NCBI GenBank assembly: GCA_944326135.1
Contig: CALVCU010000010.1
Location: 1 to 64,000, forward strand
Length of the DNA: 64,000 nucleotides
From: an uncultured Ligilactobacillus sp.
GTDB taxonomy: Bacteria; Bacillota; Bacilli; Lactobacillales; Lactobacillaceae
Reading direction: 5' to 3'
Shown: positions 7,376 to 18,172 of the stretch, one piece after another
Layout of the letters: each line of letters opens with the position of its first letter
Position numbering within the stretch: position 1 is the first letter of the stretch
Program-made: the position numbers and the translations under genes
The notes under the pieces: generated by a model
What the model was told of the DNA's origin: nothing
The model's input: only the letters and a program-made list of their open reading frames with translations
The model's database searches: none

Positions 7376-9139
7376 ATGACAACATCAGTAACCACAATTA
7401 CTCGCAAAGATAAACGAACTCGATTATTAAAAATCATTCGCACAATGCGTAATTACAATATGATTCATAATTTTGTTCACCAAACTAATCCTCAAGAATT
7501 TAGAGAAGCTCTTGAAACTTTAGGCCCTACATTTATTAAGGCTGGCCAGATTCTTTCAACACGACCTGACTTAATTTCGCCTGAATATGTAAAAGAACTA
7601 CGTAAGCTTCAAGATAATGTTCAAATTGATAACTATGAAACAGTTGAACATACTTTTTTAAAACAGACTGGACAAACAATTTCAGAAACTTTTGCTTCTT
7701 TTGATAAGGAGCCTTTTGCTTCTGCATCAATCGGTCAAACACACTACGCAACTTTAAAAGATGGCACAAAAGTTGTCGTCAAAATTCAACATCCCGGGGT
7801 TGAAGAATTAGTTCGCACTGATTTAGCACTATTTCGTAAAGCTTTAAGTATTTTAAAGTTCGTCCCAGATTTAGAAGTGATTGATGCTAAAGAAACTCTT
7901 TATCAAATTCAAAATGCGTTATTAAATGAAATTAATACTCAAAATGAAATTAAAAATGGTATTGAGTTTTATAACCTAAACAATAATGAAGGTATTATCC
8001 GCGTTCCTAAAGTTTATGAAGAATATTCAACATCAAAAGTCTTAGTTAACCAAGCTATGGCTGGAAAAAGTATTAAATATCTAATCCAGCAAAAAGCAAA
8101 ACCCGGTTCACAAGAAGCAATTGAATTGGAACAAACTAAAAAATACGTGGCTAGAACTTTAGTACAGAATTTTATTAAGCAAGTATTTAAAGATAACTTT
8201 TTTCATGCGGATCCTCACCCAGGAAATATTCTATTTCATCATTTAAATTACAAAGAAGAGATCAATGATAAACATAATTATCAACAGACTAAATCTTATA
8301 CAAAAACATTTGGAAATAATCAAATTGAGATTGAGAAAGCTGAAGAACTCCCTCCTTATCGCTTAGTTTATTTAGATTTTGGAATGATGGGACGTTTAAC
8401 GCCTGCTCTAATCGATGGTATTGCTCAATTAGTTATGGCAATTAGCACACGCAATCCTCGTTCAATTGGTGAAGCCGTTTTAGCTGTTTGTAATCGAACA
8501 GGTAAAGTAGATGAAGAAAGTTTTTACGAGGAACTAGGATTATTTGTTTCACCATATTTAAAAATGACTGTTGGTCAAATCGACTTTACAGACTTTTTAT
8601 ATCAAATGATTGCCCTATGTCGTCAAAACAACTTACAAATTAAACCTGAAGTAACTCTCTTATTTAAAGCTTTTGGAACTTTAGAGGGAACGATTGCACA
8701 ATTAGATCCTAATTTATCATTAATGGACGTTGCTCGGCCTTTTGGAATTGATTACCTTAAAAAGAAATTCAATTTACGTAACTCATTTGATGATTTAGCC
8801 TTACAAACATTCGGTTCAATTAAAGATTTACCTAGTATGCCTCAAAAAATTAGCCAACTGCTAGATATTATGAATTCTAGTCAAGCACGCCTAACTTTAA
8901 AGCTTAAAGATCAAAATAAACTCATGTACCGTATTGATCAAATCGTAAATCGAATCATGGTGACAATAATTCTTGCTGCTGTTATTTTAGGATCGTCTAT
9001 GTTAGTTCAAGGAAGCCGCGAACATTCACCTGTTTATAATTTAGGTGTCTTTGGCTTTATCCTTTCTCTCGTAGTAATTGTCTTAATGGTAATTGGTGCT
9101 TTTAATCGCCGTTGGAAAGATAAACATCATAATAAATAA
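7376..9139 (+). CDS. ABC1/UbiB (AarF) family atypical kinase
   Basis: About 587 residues. It carries the family KAGQILSTRPDL motif, the alanine-rich ASASIGQ loop that replaces a normal P-loop, HADPHPGNILF as catalytic loop, DFG in YLDFGMMG, and two C-terminal hydrophobic helices. UbiB-family members support quinone or lipid metabolism; the substrate in lactobacilli is unknown. The ATG at 7376 follows GGGGTGA at proper spacing; an in-frame ATG at 7271 lacks a good site. Divergent from manR. Confidence 0.9.
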   Translation: MTTSVTTITRKDKRTRLLKIIRTMRNYNMIHNFVHQTNPQEFREALETLGPTFIKAGQILSTRPDLISPEYVKELRKLQDNVQIDNYETVEHTFLKQTGQTISETFASFDKEPFASASIGQTHYATLKDGTKVVVKIQHPGVEELVRTDLALFRKALSILKFVPDLEVIDAKETLYQIQNALLNEINTQNEIKNGIEFYNLNNNEGIIRVPKVYEEYSTSKVLVNQAMAGKSIKYLIQQKAKPGSQEAIELEQTKKYVARTLVQNFIKQVFKDNFFHADPHPGNILFHHLNYKEEINDKHNYQQTKSYTKTFGNNQIEIEKAEELPPYRLVYLDFGMMGRLTPALIDGIAQLVMAISTRNPRSIGEAVLAVCNRTGKVDEESFYEELGLFVSPYLKMTVGQIDFTDFLYQMIALCRQNNLQIKPEVTLLFKAFGTLEGTIAQLDPNLSLMDVARPFGIDYLKKKFNLRNSFDDLALQTFGSIKDLPSMPQKISQLLDIMNSSQARLTLKLKDQNKLMYRIDQIVNRIMVTIILAAVILGSSMLVQGSREHSPVYNLGVFGFILSLVVIVLMVIGAFNRRWKDKHHNK

Positions 9140-9235
9140 CCTAGATACTTTGCAATCAAATATTTTGAATTCGATTGATAAAAGAATTACTATAATAATG
9201 TAAGAATTATCTTATATAGAAGGGAAGCAGTTATT

Positions 9236-9667
9236 ATGAGTAATGATTTAATTGATCGTTTCAACAAGTTAGCAAACACTAATGATTTCTTTAATGATTT
9301 TGGTCGTTCATTCTTTAATAGTTGGAATAATGAAATCAAACCTTTAAAGAGTGATATCAAAGAAACTGATAAAGAATATATCATCAAGATTGACATGCCT
9401 GGTGTTGATAAAAAAGACATCGCTGTAAACTTTAAAGACGATGTTTTAACCGTTGATGCTAAGCGTGAATCATTTAGCGATGATAGCGATAAAAAGGGTA
9501 ATATGATTGCTAGTGAACGCGATTACGGTACTTACAGCCGTTCATATCGTTTGCCAAAAGTTGATAGTAAACAAATTGTTGCTAAATACACTGATGGGGT
9601 TTTGACAATTACATTGCCAAAGACAAAAGAAGAAATCGATAGTAACCATAATATCGATATTCAATAA
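9236..9667 (+). CDS. Small heat shock protein (Hsp20 family)
   Basis: A 143-residue alpha-crystallin domain chaperone. Features are the core MPGVDKKDI, VLTVDAKRE and the C-terminal GVLTITLPK of the last beta strands, then a short tail. It holds unfolding proteins without ATP. The start has an AGAAGGGAAGC site. No CIRCE or CtsR box was found upstream. It stands alone, ended by the hairpin at 9713-9750. Confidence 0.95.
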   Translation: MSNDLIDRFNKLANTNDFFNDFGRSFFNSWNNEIKPLKSDIKETDKEYIIKIDMPGVDKKDIAVNFKDDVLTVDAKRESFSDDSDKKGNMIASERDYGTYSRSYRLPKVDSKQIVAKYTDGVLTITLPKTKEEIDSNHNIDIQ

Positions 9668-9712
9668 TTAACTCTTAACTTTAACAATTAAAAATTTAAA
9701 TCTGACTTTAAA

Positions 9713-9750
9713 GGCGAACTCATATCATTGTCGGTATGAGTTCGCTTTTC
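9713..9750 (+). terminator. Terminator after hsp20
   Basis: GGCGAACTCATA pairs with TATGAGTTCGC around a 10-base loop and is followed by TTTTC. Confidence 0.8.
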
Positions 9751-9843
9751 TGTATATAAAATTATTCTACGCAGTGAAAAAAATCAAACTGAGTGCTAAA
9801 CTAAATTAGTCAGAATAATAAAATAATAGAGAGTAGGTTCGAT

Positions 9844-11364
9844 ATGCAAAATGCATCCAAAAAAACGAGTTGGTTAGTATTAATTGCAATTGGAATGGGA
9901 GTATTAATGGCTATGCTTGATGTGACAATTGTTAATGTTGCATTACCAACTATTCAACGTGAATTCCACACAAACTATATTACTACTCAATGGGTTGTCA
10001 ATGCATACACTTCAACATATGCTATTTCAATCTTATTGATTAGTAAATTAGGTGATATGTATGGTAAAAAACTTTTCTTTATCCTTTCGCTTTTAATCTT
10101 TACAACTGGTTCACTTTTATGTTCAATCGCCCCTAATAGTCTTATTTTAAATATTTCCCGGGGAATTGAAGGAGTTGGCGGTGCTGGCATTTTAGGATTA
10201 TCAATGGCATTAATTGGTGATAACTATGAAGGAGCACAAAGAGCTTTTATTTTAGGGATTTGGGGAAGTATCGTTGGTTTTGGAACTTCGATTGGTCCGC
10301 TTGTTGGAGGAGTTTTAGTACAATATTTTAATTGGCGTTCCATTTTCCTCATTAATATCCCTATTGGAATTTTAGCAATTTTAATTGGAATTAAATTCAT
10401 TACTGAAAAACACTATGAAGTAGACCATCATATAGATATTTTAGGTATGATTTTAAGTACAAGTATGGTTTTCTGTTTAGTTTTTGGTTTATTAAATAAA
10501 GAAAATAATATTAATGCAAGTTGGTTAACACCTAATATTTGTGGATGGATAATTAGTGGAATTATTTTGTTGATTATTTTTATTTTATGGGAAAAACATT
10601 ACGACCATCCAATGATGAACCTTGACTTATTTAAAAATTCTTCTTTTGTAGGTTCATGCATTGCCGCTTTCACAATAACATTAGGCCTTTTCTCATTCTT
10701 TACATATTTGACTATCTTAATGCAGGACTATATGCAGTATTCACCTTTAGAAGTTGGATTACAACGTTTACTAATTAGTGCTTTTCCACTCTTTTTAGGT
10801 GCATTTGTAGGATTCTTAGTTGGAAAAATTGGAAGTCGAATTGTCACAACTGGATCATTATTACTTGAAGCATTGGGTGTGTTATCTATGAACTTAATGC
10901 TTGGATATCATTTAAATTGGACTTTCCTGATCCCTGCATTTATTTTTATGGGATTAGGTAACGCTGGTATTAATCCAGCAATTTCAAATGCTGCACTTCT
11001 AAATGTAGAACCACAAAATATGGGAATGGCTTCTGGAATTAATAGTGTTTGTCGTCAATTTGGAAATTGTTTAGGGATCGTTGTTTTAGGCTTAATCGTT
11101 GGTGATGGTTATCATCATAGTATATTAAAACATTTAGGTAATACCGATATTAGCCAAGCAATTATTCAAGCAGGTCCTTTTTCAGGAATGGAAATGGCTA
11201 AAAAATTTCATAATATCCCCGGAATTACCACTATTATTCGTCATGCTTATTATGATGGAATTCATGAATTATTATGGATCTCACTAATTCTTTTCATTGT
11301 TTCTAGTATTCTTTGTTGGTTCTTGATTAAAAAAGCACCACAAACAGATATAAAAAAATCATAA
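9844..11364 (+). CDS. MFS drug exporter, DHA2 (EmrB/QacA) family
   Basis: A 506-residue membrane protein with about 14 hydrophobic segments. Family marks are the first-helix stretch MLDVTIVNVALPTIQREF, the loop KLGDMYGKK, GGVLVQYFNWRSIFLINIP near helix 5, and GMASGINSVCRQFG late in the protein. It is a proton-driven multidrug exporter; the substrate cannot be predicted. Single gene, with a bidirectional terminator downstream. No regulator is adjacent. Confidence 0.92.
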   Translation: MQNASKKTSWLVLIAIGMGVLMAMLDVTIVNVALPTIQREFHTNYITTQWVVNAYTSTYAISILLISKLGDMYGKKLFFILSLLIFTTGSLLCSIAPNSLILNISRGIEGVGGAGILGLSMALIGDNYEGAQRAFILGIWGSIVGFGTSIGPLVGGVLVQYFNWRSIFLINIPIGILAILIGIKFITEKHYEVDHHIDILGMILSTSMVFCLVFGLLNKENNINASWLTPNICGWIISGIILLIIFILWEKHYDHPMMNLDLFKNSSFVGSCIAAFTITLGLFSFFTYLTILMQDYMQYSPLEVGLQRLLISAFPLFLGAFVGFLVGKIGSRIVTTGSLLLEALGVLSMNLMLGYHLNWTFLIPAFIFMGLGNAGINPAISNAALLNVEPQNMGMASGINSVCRQFGNCLGIVVLGLIVGDGYHHSILKHLGNTDISQAIIQAGPFSGMEMAKKFHNIPGITTIIRHAYYDGIHELLWISLILFIVSSILCWFLIKKAPQTDIKKS

Positions 11365-11374
11365 TTTCCCAAAA

Positions 11375-11408
11375 TAAAAACCTGAGATAATAAATCTCAG
11401 GTTTTTTT
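11375..11408. terminator. Bidirectional terminator
   Basis: A hairpin AACCTGAGAT/ATCTCAGGTT with A-run before and T-run after separates convergent genes: the DHA2 exporter on plus and the HesB-like gene on minus. Confidence 0.85.
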
Positions 11409-11763
11409 ATTTTCTTAAATCAATCACATTTAAAGCAGGTGTCAATTCACCACGATAAATTCCCGTCATAGTTAATTGCCCATTTGGTTTCACATCAATT
11501 TTCATTTTTTCATCCATAAATGTTTTTGAATATGCTTTATAATACATTGGGCCTAATTCTGTTTGGATTTTAGCATTATATTCATGATAATCACTATCTT
11601 TATTTACAATTAATAATCTAAATTCTTGGTTTAATGTACATGAAATTGCTTCTTCTGGACGATAGCCAACGCCATCATCAAAATCTAAAAGCACTACAGC
11701 ATTTGAATCATCAAAATACTTTGCTAAACGATCTTGAGCACTAGCGGTAATTGTTAATTCCAT
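11407..11763 (-). CDS. HesB/IscA-like (Fe-S biosynthesis fold) protein
   Basis: A 118-residue protein resembling the iron-sulfur biogenesis domain family as found in lactobacilli. It has the N-terminal ITASAQDRLAKYF helix and the beta-rich body, but only one cysteine (in ISCTLNQ), so it lacks the three cysteines with which IscA/HesB bind iron. An Fe-S carrier role is therefore doubtful. The start has AAAGGGGCAAG. Single gene. Confidence 0.7.
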   Translation of the reverse strand: MELTITASAQDRLAKYFDDSNAVVLLDFDDGVGYRPEEAISCTLNQEFRLLIVNKDSDYHEYNAKIQTELGPMYYKAYSKTFMDEKMKIDVKPNGQLTMTGIYRGELTPALNVIDLRK

Positions 11764-11830
11764 ATTATCTTGCCCCTTTCACCTATATTTTATCCTAACT
11801 TATTGTGCACAACAAGCAGTTTGATTGTAT

Positions 11831-11859
11831 AAAAAAAGCTATGACATCAAAGTCATAGC
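11831..11859 (-). terminator. Terminator after ldhD
   Basis: GCTATGAC/GTCATAGC hairpin followed by seven T on the minus strand, just downstream of the D-LDH stop codon. Confidence 0.88.
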
Positions 11860-11880
11860 CCTTCAATTTCATGATTTATT

Positions 11881-12978
<1,098 letters not shown>

Positions 12979-13058
12979 TTAATCTTATTTCGCTATAAGC
13001 AGATTTCTAGACTTTTGTTTAGATAAACAGATATATTTAATTTTAGGAGGTTTGTGAC

Positions 13059-13850
13059 ATGGGGAAACTAATTATCTATGCTTTAATTGTTTTTATTGCT
13101 ACCGCATCAGGTTCTTCAACTGGCTTAGGTGGTGGCGTTGTCATTAAGCCATTATTTGATATTGTAAGTAGTGCACCTACAGCCACTATTAACTTTTATT
13201 CATCACTTGCCGTTTTTATCATGGCAATCGTCTCACTGATAAAACAATTAAAGCAAAAATTTAAATTTAATTTCAAATCACTTTTAACAATCTCATTTGG
13301 AGCAATTATTGGAGGATTTATTGGTCAAAAACTACTTACCTTTGTTGTTCATTCAATGGCAGCAAATCACGTTAAAGTTCTTCAATCTGCAATGTTATTC
13401 GTTATGTTAGTAACTGTACTAATTTATAGTTTTATCAAAAATAAATTGATTAGTTTTCATCTAACAAATATTTTACTGATCTTCATTGTGGGAGTTGGAT
13501 TAGGAACGTTTTCTGTCTTCTTAGGTATTGGTGGTGGTCCAATCAATGTTGCTTTAACAATGCTACTTTTCTCATTTTCTTTGCGCGAAGCTGCAGTTTA
13601 TTCTGTAGGAATTATTTTCTTTGCTCAGCTTACTAAAATGGTCACAATTACTTTTAGTGCCGTTAAACCATCAATAAACCTTATGGTAATGATTGCAGTA
13701 ATAATAGCAGCAATCATTGGTGGATTTGTAGGAACATGGATTAATCGGCATGCATCTTGTAAATTATTAGATGGTATTTATAACATCTTATTATCAGCAT
13801 TGGTATGTGTTACCTTATTTAACACTTTACACTATGCTGGAATTATTTAG
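13059..13850 (+). CDS. TauE/SafE family membrane transporter
   Basis: A 263-residue protein with about eight hydrophobic helices and the two glycine-rich repeats of the family (SGSSTGLGGGVVIKP near 18-32 and VGLGTFSVFLGIGGGPIN in the second half). TauE/SafE proteins move sulfite, sulfoacetate or related organic anions. It lies 14 bases upstream of a DsrE-like gene, which supports a link to sulfur compounds. The start has GGAGG. Confidence 0.88.
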   Translation: MGKLIIYALIVFIATASGSSTGLGGGVVIKPLFDIVSSAPTATINFYSSLAVFIMAIVSLIKQLKQKFKFNFKSLLTISFGAIIGGFIGQKLLTFVVHSMAANHVKVLQSAMLFVMLVTVLIYSFIKNKLISFHLTNILLIFIVGVGLGTFSVFLGIGGGPINVALTMLLFSFSLREAAVYSVGIIFFAQLTKMVTITFSAVKPSINLMVMIAVIIAAIIGGFVGTWINRHASCKLLDGIYNILLSALVCVTLFNTLHYAGII

Positions 13851-13864
13851 AAAGAGGGATTATT

Positions 13865-14209
13865 TTGAAAATATTACTTCATATTGATCAAACTGAACGG
13901 TGGAATGCTGTTCTAAGTAATTTAAAGAACATGATAAATGCAAAAAAGACTCATCCTGATTTAAAAGTTGAAGTTGTTGTCACTGGTGATGCAATCCAAA
14001 ATTTAATATTAAACAAAGCCGAAATTGAATTTTGTGAAAATTTAAAAAAAGCAACTGACGCAGATTTTGATATTATGGGTTGTCACAATTCTATGAATCG
14101 TTTTAATTTAGCTGAAAAAGATATCTTTTCATTCGTAAAAATTGTTCCTGCAGGCTTACTTGAAATTGCTGAAAAGGAAAATGCTGGTTGGGCATATGTT
14201 AAACCTTAA
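13865..14209 (+). CDS. DsrE-like family protein
   Basis: A 114-residue protein with the DsrE/DsrF-like fold: beta strand MKILLHIDQ, then VEVVVTGDAIQ, and a single cysteine in MGCHNSM where the family has its sulfur-carrying residue. It starts at TTG, chosen because AAAGAGGGA lies at good spacing. Transcribed with the TauE-like transporter, so sulfur handling is likely; the exact role is unknown. Confidence 0.8.
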   Translation: MKILLHIDQTERWNAVLSNLKNMINAKKTHPDLKVEVVVTGDAIQNLILNKAEIEFCENLKKATDADFDIMGCHNSMNRFNLAEKDIFSFVKIVPAGLLEIAEKENAGWAYVKP

Positions 14210-14210
14210 A

Positions 14211-14248
14211 AAAAATAACAAGAGGCATCTAACCTCTTGTTATTTTTT
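14211..14248. terminator. Bidirectional terminator
   Basis: AAATAACAAGAGG/CCTCTTGTTATTT hairpin with A- and T-runs separates the convergent dsrE-like gene and the next exporter. Confidence 0.88.
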
Positions 14249-15616
14249 ACTTTTATTCACATATAAATATCGCATAAATAATATTAGTAAAGCTACACTG
14301 AAGAATAATGTAAGCCACATTGATAACTGCATTCCTGTTACAAGTGATTGTGGAATCTCACTAACTACAATTAACAATGTAACTGAAACAGATCCCCAAA
14401 TTTGACGTAGAGCATTATTTAATGCTGTTGCGTGACTTATTTCCTGTGGCGCTAAGTCTTTAAATACTTCAGTCATTACTGGAGAAAAGACTAGTGCAAC
14501 CCCAATCATTTGAACTGTATAGGCAACTACCATCACACTTATTGGCATTGACGCTTGAATTAATGCAAATGGAAGAGTTCCAATGATCATTAAAAAAGCA
14601 CCGCCAATAACAAGATATTTAGGACCATATTCATCATATAATCTTCCAACAAACGCCGCAGTAAATGCATTTAATGCCGCTCCAGGTAATAAAACTAACC
14701 CTGCTTGCATACTTGTTAAGTCTGAAACATCTTGCACAAAAATTGAAATCATTTGTTCAGTTCCAAAAAGAACCATTGAAACTAAAATTGCCACTAATGT
14801 CATTAATCTAAAAGATTGAACTTTAAAAATCGAAACTTTTAACATTGGATGTTTTAATTTCAATTGACGTTTAACAAAAAAGTAAATCAAGACTAATCCT
14901 ACAAATAACATAAGTAATCCTAATTTTAAATTTTGTTGCATCAAAGTCAAACTAGCTAATGCTAATGCAGAACCTGTTAATGAAATAAAAACAGATATAA
15001 AATCAATTTTTATATTTCTTGGTTGAGAAAAGTTAGGAAAAACTACAACTCCAATTAACAATATTACAACCATAATAGGTAATACAAGGATAAATAAATA
15101 ACGCCATCCTAGCCAACTTAAAATAAATCCAGCTAATGTTGGGCCTACAGCAGGTCCAAAATCAACAATTAAACTGGAAATTCCCATTATTGTTCCACGT
15201 TTTTCTGGAGGATAGATTGTTATCATTACTGTCATTTGAAATGAAATCAAAATTCCACTCGCAACAGCCTGTATTAGCCTTGCAAGTAACAGCATCCAAA
15301 AATTTGAAGCTACACAGCCACATACTGTTCCCATTATAAATAAACTAATTGTTCCTAAAAAAACCTGTCGATTAGTAAATCGTTCATATAGATTTGATGA
15401 TAAAGGTGTTACAATTCCAATTAATAAAGTATACCCAGTAGTAAGCCATTGAACCATTGTCATTGTTTGACTCATATCATCTTGAATTACGGGTAAAGCA
15501 GTAACCATCATCGTCTGGCTCATCAAACAAATAAAATTAGAAATTAACAATATTGCTGAAACAATCAATCGTTTTCTTGAATCGATTGTACTTGTAATAT
15601 TTTTTTCTGAATTCAC
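14240..15616 (-). CDS. MFS exporter, DHA2 family
   Basis: A 458-residue transporter with 13-14 hydrophobic helices. Family marks are MVTALPVIQDDM in helix 1, SGILISFQMTVMITIYPPEKRGTIMG around motif C, and GPTLAGFILSWLGWRYLF. It resembles LmrB-like drug exporters, including the gene at 23625 in this window. The stop lies in the arm of the shared terminator. The start has GGAGGATATTG. No regulator is adjacent. Confidence 0.92.
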   Translation of the reverse strand: MNSEKNITSTIDSRKRLIVSAILLISNFICLMSQTMMVTALPVIQDDMSQTMTMVQWLTTGYTLLIGIVTPLSSNLYERFTNRQVFLGTISLFIMGTVCGCVASNFWMLLLARLIQAVASGILISFQMTVMITIYPPEKRGTIMGISSLIVDFGPAVGPTLAGFILSWLGWRYLFILVLPIMVVILLIGVVVFPNFSQPRNIKIDFISVFISLTGSALALASLTLMQQNLKLGLLMLFVGLVLIYFFVKRQLKLKHPMLKVSIFKVQSFRLMTLVAILVSMVLFGTEQMISIFVQDVSDLTSMQAGLVLLPGAALNAFTAAFVGRLYDEYGPKYLVIGGAFLMIIGTLPFALIQASMPISVMVVAYTVQMIGVALVFSPVMTEVFKDLAPQEISHATALNNALRQIWGSVSVTLLIVVSEIPQSLVTGMQLSMWLTLFFSVALLILFMRYLYVNKSKK

Positions 15617-15731
15617 AATATCCTCCTTCCACCAATAAATTATTTTAATTAAATATATATATTATATAAGTGATTTTAATCATAATTTATAAAAAATACC
15701 GTTTAACTATACACTATTTACTTTAAAACGT

Positions 15732-15770
15732 AAAGAAAGACTGTGATATCTTTATCACAATCTTTCTCTT
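15732..15770 (-). terminator. Terminator after the lipoprotein gene
   Basis: An AAAGATTGTGATA/TATCACAGTCTTT hairpin, read on the minus strand, followed by TTACGTTTT. Confidence 0.75.
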
Positions 15771-15773
15771 TAA

Positions 15774-16493
15774 TTAATTCATATTAACAGCTTTTTGAAT
15801 TACATTTTCAGGACTATTACCTGTTACTGTATAAACTTTGTTATTTTTTTGCCATGTTAATTGATAATTTCCGGTAGCAATATCAAATGTTCCTGTTCCT
15901 CGATTTTGAGGTGCTGGTAGATATGTGCTTTGTAAAGTATTAACAATTTTTTGTGCTGTTGGAATTGGGTTTTGGCCTTCTACGTTTGAAGAACGCACTG
16001 TAAATGACCAATTACCTTCATTCCAGTGTAAATACTGTTGCCCAGCTCCTGAATCAATAGTTCCGGTGATTCCATATCCTAAATTAACGGTTGGTAAACC
16101 TTGAGTTGATTGACTTGTCCGATAACCTTGATTAGTGATATAACTAGCAGCTTGTTCATTAGTACTAAAATCTTGTGTACTTGTTCCATCAGTAGCAACA
16201 TTATTACTATTGCTGTTTTCTGAATCAGCATTGGCAACAATTGATGAATCTTGCTTAGTTTGTTGTGCGTCTCCATTTTTATTATCAGCCACACTCGTTA
16301 CACTACTTGAGGCTGTCTTTACTTGACTGCTTTCCGAACTTGATGTCTTTGACTTATGTTGCTTTTTAACCTGCTCTGTTTTTGCATGTGAAGCTTCTTT
16401 TTTATTTTGATTTTGATTGTTTGAATTACCACAACCTGCAAGCATCAAGGCCAAAATAGCAATTAAAGATAAACTTGTTCTACTTTTTTTCAT
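15774..16493 (-). CDS. Putative lipoprotein, Ser/Thr/Lys-rich linker
   Basis: A 239-residue secreted lipoprotein of unknown function. It has a basic N-terminus, hydrophobic h-region and lipobox MLAGC with Cys21. A low-complexity Ser/Lys/Asn region (about 22-110) acts as a spacer, followed by a globular C-terminal domain (about 115-239) with several Trp and Tyr. A GTG nine bases upstream overlaps the AGAGGTGA site, so ATG at 16493 is the start. It resembles surface lipoproteins common in lactobacilli. Confidence 0.8.
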   Translation of the reverse strand: MKKSRTSLSLIAILALMLAGCGNSNNQNQNKKEASHAKTEQVKKQHKSKTSSSESSQVKTASSSVTSVADNKNGDAQQTKQDSSIVANADSENSNSNNVATDGTSTQDFSTNEQAASYITNQGYRTSQSTQGLPTVNLGYGITGTIDSGAGQQYLHWNEGNWSFTVRSSNVEGQNPIPTAQKIVNTLQSTYLPAPQNRGTGTFDIATGNYQLTWQKNNKVYTVTGNSPENVIQKAVNMN

Positions 16494-16561
16494 TACAATC
16501 ACCTCTTTTTAATTATAACATTTATTTATTTTCTACTCTTTGATTATTAAAATATTTCAAA

Positions 16562-16597
16562 ATAAAAAATCATTTCTGTGATAACACAGAAATGATT
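16562..16597 (-). terminator. Terminator after the DJ-1 gene
   Basis: AATCATTTCTGTG/CACAGAAATGATT hairpin with a 4-base loop, followed on the minus strand by a T-run. Confidence 0.88.
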
Positions 16598-16605
16598 CAG
16601 AATTA

Positions 16606-17181
16606 TTAATTAATATGTTTCTTTAAATATTCATATTGCATTGCATCCATTTGTGGTTGCGGATCAACTCCAAGGACAGAAGCAATTTTAAATGCATATG
16701 CCATTGCTGTTGCTGGACCTCTACTTGTTATAATTTTCTTTTGATGATCAACAACCACAATATCATCTAAGCGAGTTGCACCTTTAATATCGTTTTCAAA
16801 TTCAGTTTGAACTCCAGGGAAACATGTATATTGTGCATTATCTAATAATCCAAATCTTGCTAATGCGATTGGACCTGCACACATTGCCGCATTCCATTTC
16901 CCTTGAGCATGACGTTTTTGAATCAATTTCATTAATTCATCACTATCACGTAAATTTGCGGCACCCTCTGAACCACCAGGGAAAATTACAATATCGTAAT
17001 CAAGTAAATCTTCACTCATTACCTTATCACATTTCAATTGAATAGAATGTGCTCCCATTACATCAATATCATAAAGTCCAACCATTTCAACATTAACACC
17101 TAGACGACGCAAAGTATCAACAGGCGTTAGTGCTTCAATTTCTTCGCATCCTGGAGCAATCATTACAGCTGCACGTTTCAT
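16606..17181 (-). CDS. DJ-1/PfpI family protein
   Basis: A 191-residue protein of the DJ-1 group. It has Glu in PGCEEIEALTPVD (acidic partner of the nucleophile), FPGGSEGAANL, the nucleophile elbow AAMCAGPIALARFGLL, and SRGPATAMAYAF. Family members act in oxidative or carbonyl stress as chaperone, deglycase or glyoxalase; the exact activity is debated. Single gene, AAAGGGG site upstream. Confidence 0.92.
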   Translation of the reverse strand: MKRAAVMIAPGCEEIEALTPVDTLRRLGVNVEMVGLYDIDVMGAHSIQLKCDKVMSEDLLDYDIVIFPGGSEGAANLRDSDELMKLIQKRHAQGKWNAAMCAGPIALARFGLLDNAQYTCFPGVQTEFENDIKGATRLDDIVVVDHQKKIITSRGPATAMAYAFKIASVLGVDPQPQMDAMQYEYLKKHIN

Positions 17182-17226
17182 TGTCTAATCCCCTTTCACT
17201 ATTTGTTTCTATTATAGCTCACTTGT

Positions 17227-17706
17227 CTATTTAGCACGAAAAATCGCATTAGAATGATCCCGTGCAAGTTCATCTGATCCTTTTGAACAAATAATACCTT
17301 GAATGACAAATAAAATTATTTCAATAACATCAAAAATTAAATTCGATTCACCCAAAAGCAAAACTGCTCCAATAATTACTAGCCAAACTAAGGCAGGAAC
17401 CATTTTAATACCCACATCATTCATTCTACGTACAAATAATGCTAAACTAGCAACTAAAATCCAGCACATAATGATAATGATAATTATAGAACCAATTGTT
17501 CCAATAATATTAATTCCAGAAACAATCATCGATTGATAAAATCCTATAAAAATCGTATATTGAGCAACTAATCCAAGTAACATAGATAGTTGTCCCCACC
17601 AATATCCGCTTGAACTTGAACGACCATTAAAATTAAATAATCCTTTCCAATAATGGCTAAAAGCATCCGTAAAAGATGTTTTTCCTTGCTCATTAATTTT
17701 TTTCAT
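17227..17706 (-). CDS. DUF805 family membrane protein (copy 2)
   Basis: A 159-residue protein with about four hydrophobic helices and the DUF805 signature: FNGRSSSSGYWWGQL before helix 1 and LFVRRMNDVG after helix 3. Function unknown. It is last in an operon with a MATE exporter and a second DUF805 gene; the two DUF805 proteins share the N-terminal layout (INE...TSFTDAF..YWKGLFNFNGR) and look like an old tandem duplication. Confidence 0.85.
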   Translation of the reverse strand: MKKINEQGKTSFTDAFSHYWKGLFNFNGRSSSSGYWWGQLSMLLGLVAQYTIFIGFYQSMIVSGINIIGTIGSIIIIIIMCWILVASLALFVRRMNDVGIKMVPALVWLVIIGAVLLLGESNLIFDVIEIILFVIQGIICSKGSDELARDHSNAIFRAK

Positions 17707-17722
17707 CAGAAGTCTTCTCTCT

Positions 17723-18172
17723 TTATTTAATTGCGCCAGTTGGTATGCATAAAAGTATAATCATAAAGAAATGACATGCAATTGTTGCTACATAAATTAA
17801 AGGAAGTGGGAAGAATAAACATAAAACAGAAATTGCAAATGTTAATACAACTAAAATTGTAATTAGTAATGTCTTCATTCCTGCATCACGTAAACGGCGA
17901 AAAGCTAAAGCAAATAATGGAATCAACATTACTAAGAAAATTCCGTAAAGGAATGTACTAAAAATAATTCCACTAACACCACCTGCATAGCTATAATTTA
18001 ATTTTCCAAAAATGAGAAAATCAAGTATAACAACAGCTAAAAATTCAACTAAACCAATCCAGAAACCTTTTCTAGTAGTTTTTCCGTTAAAACTAATAAA
18101 TCCCTTCCAAAAGTCTAATAAAATATCTTTTACAGAAGTTGTCTTATTTTCATTAATTTGTTTGATTTTCAT
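17723..18172 (-). CDS. DUF805 family membrane protein (copy 1)
   Basis: A 149-residue protein with the DUF805 features FNGKTTRKGFWIGL and FRRLRDAG and about four membrane helices. Function unknown. It begins right where the MATE gene ends and shares its transcript, with GAAAGGAATTG inside the MATE tail as ribosome site. Confidence 0.85.
   Translation of the reverse strand: MKIKQINENKTTSVKDILLDFWKGFISFNGKTTRKGFWIGLVEFLAVVILDFLIFGKLNYSYAGGVSGIIFSTFLYGIFLVMLIPLFALAFRRLRDAGMKTLLITILVVLTFAISVLCLFFPLPLIYVATIACHFFMIILLCIPTGAIK

Noticed and set aside
9791..9799. GAGTGCTAA, one half of the HrcA CIRCE element
   Set aside because: The matching TTAGCACTC half is absent 9 bases upstream, and the following gene is a drug exporter rather than a chaperone.
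17227..18172. The DUF805 pair as fragments of one broken gene
   Set aside because: Each is complete with its own start, four helices and both family motifs; they are tandem paralogues.
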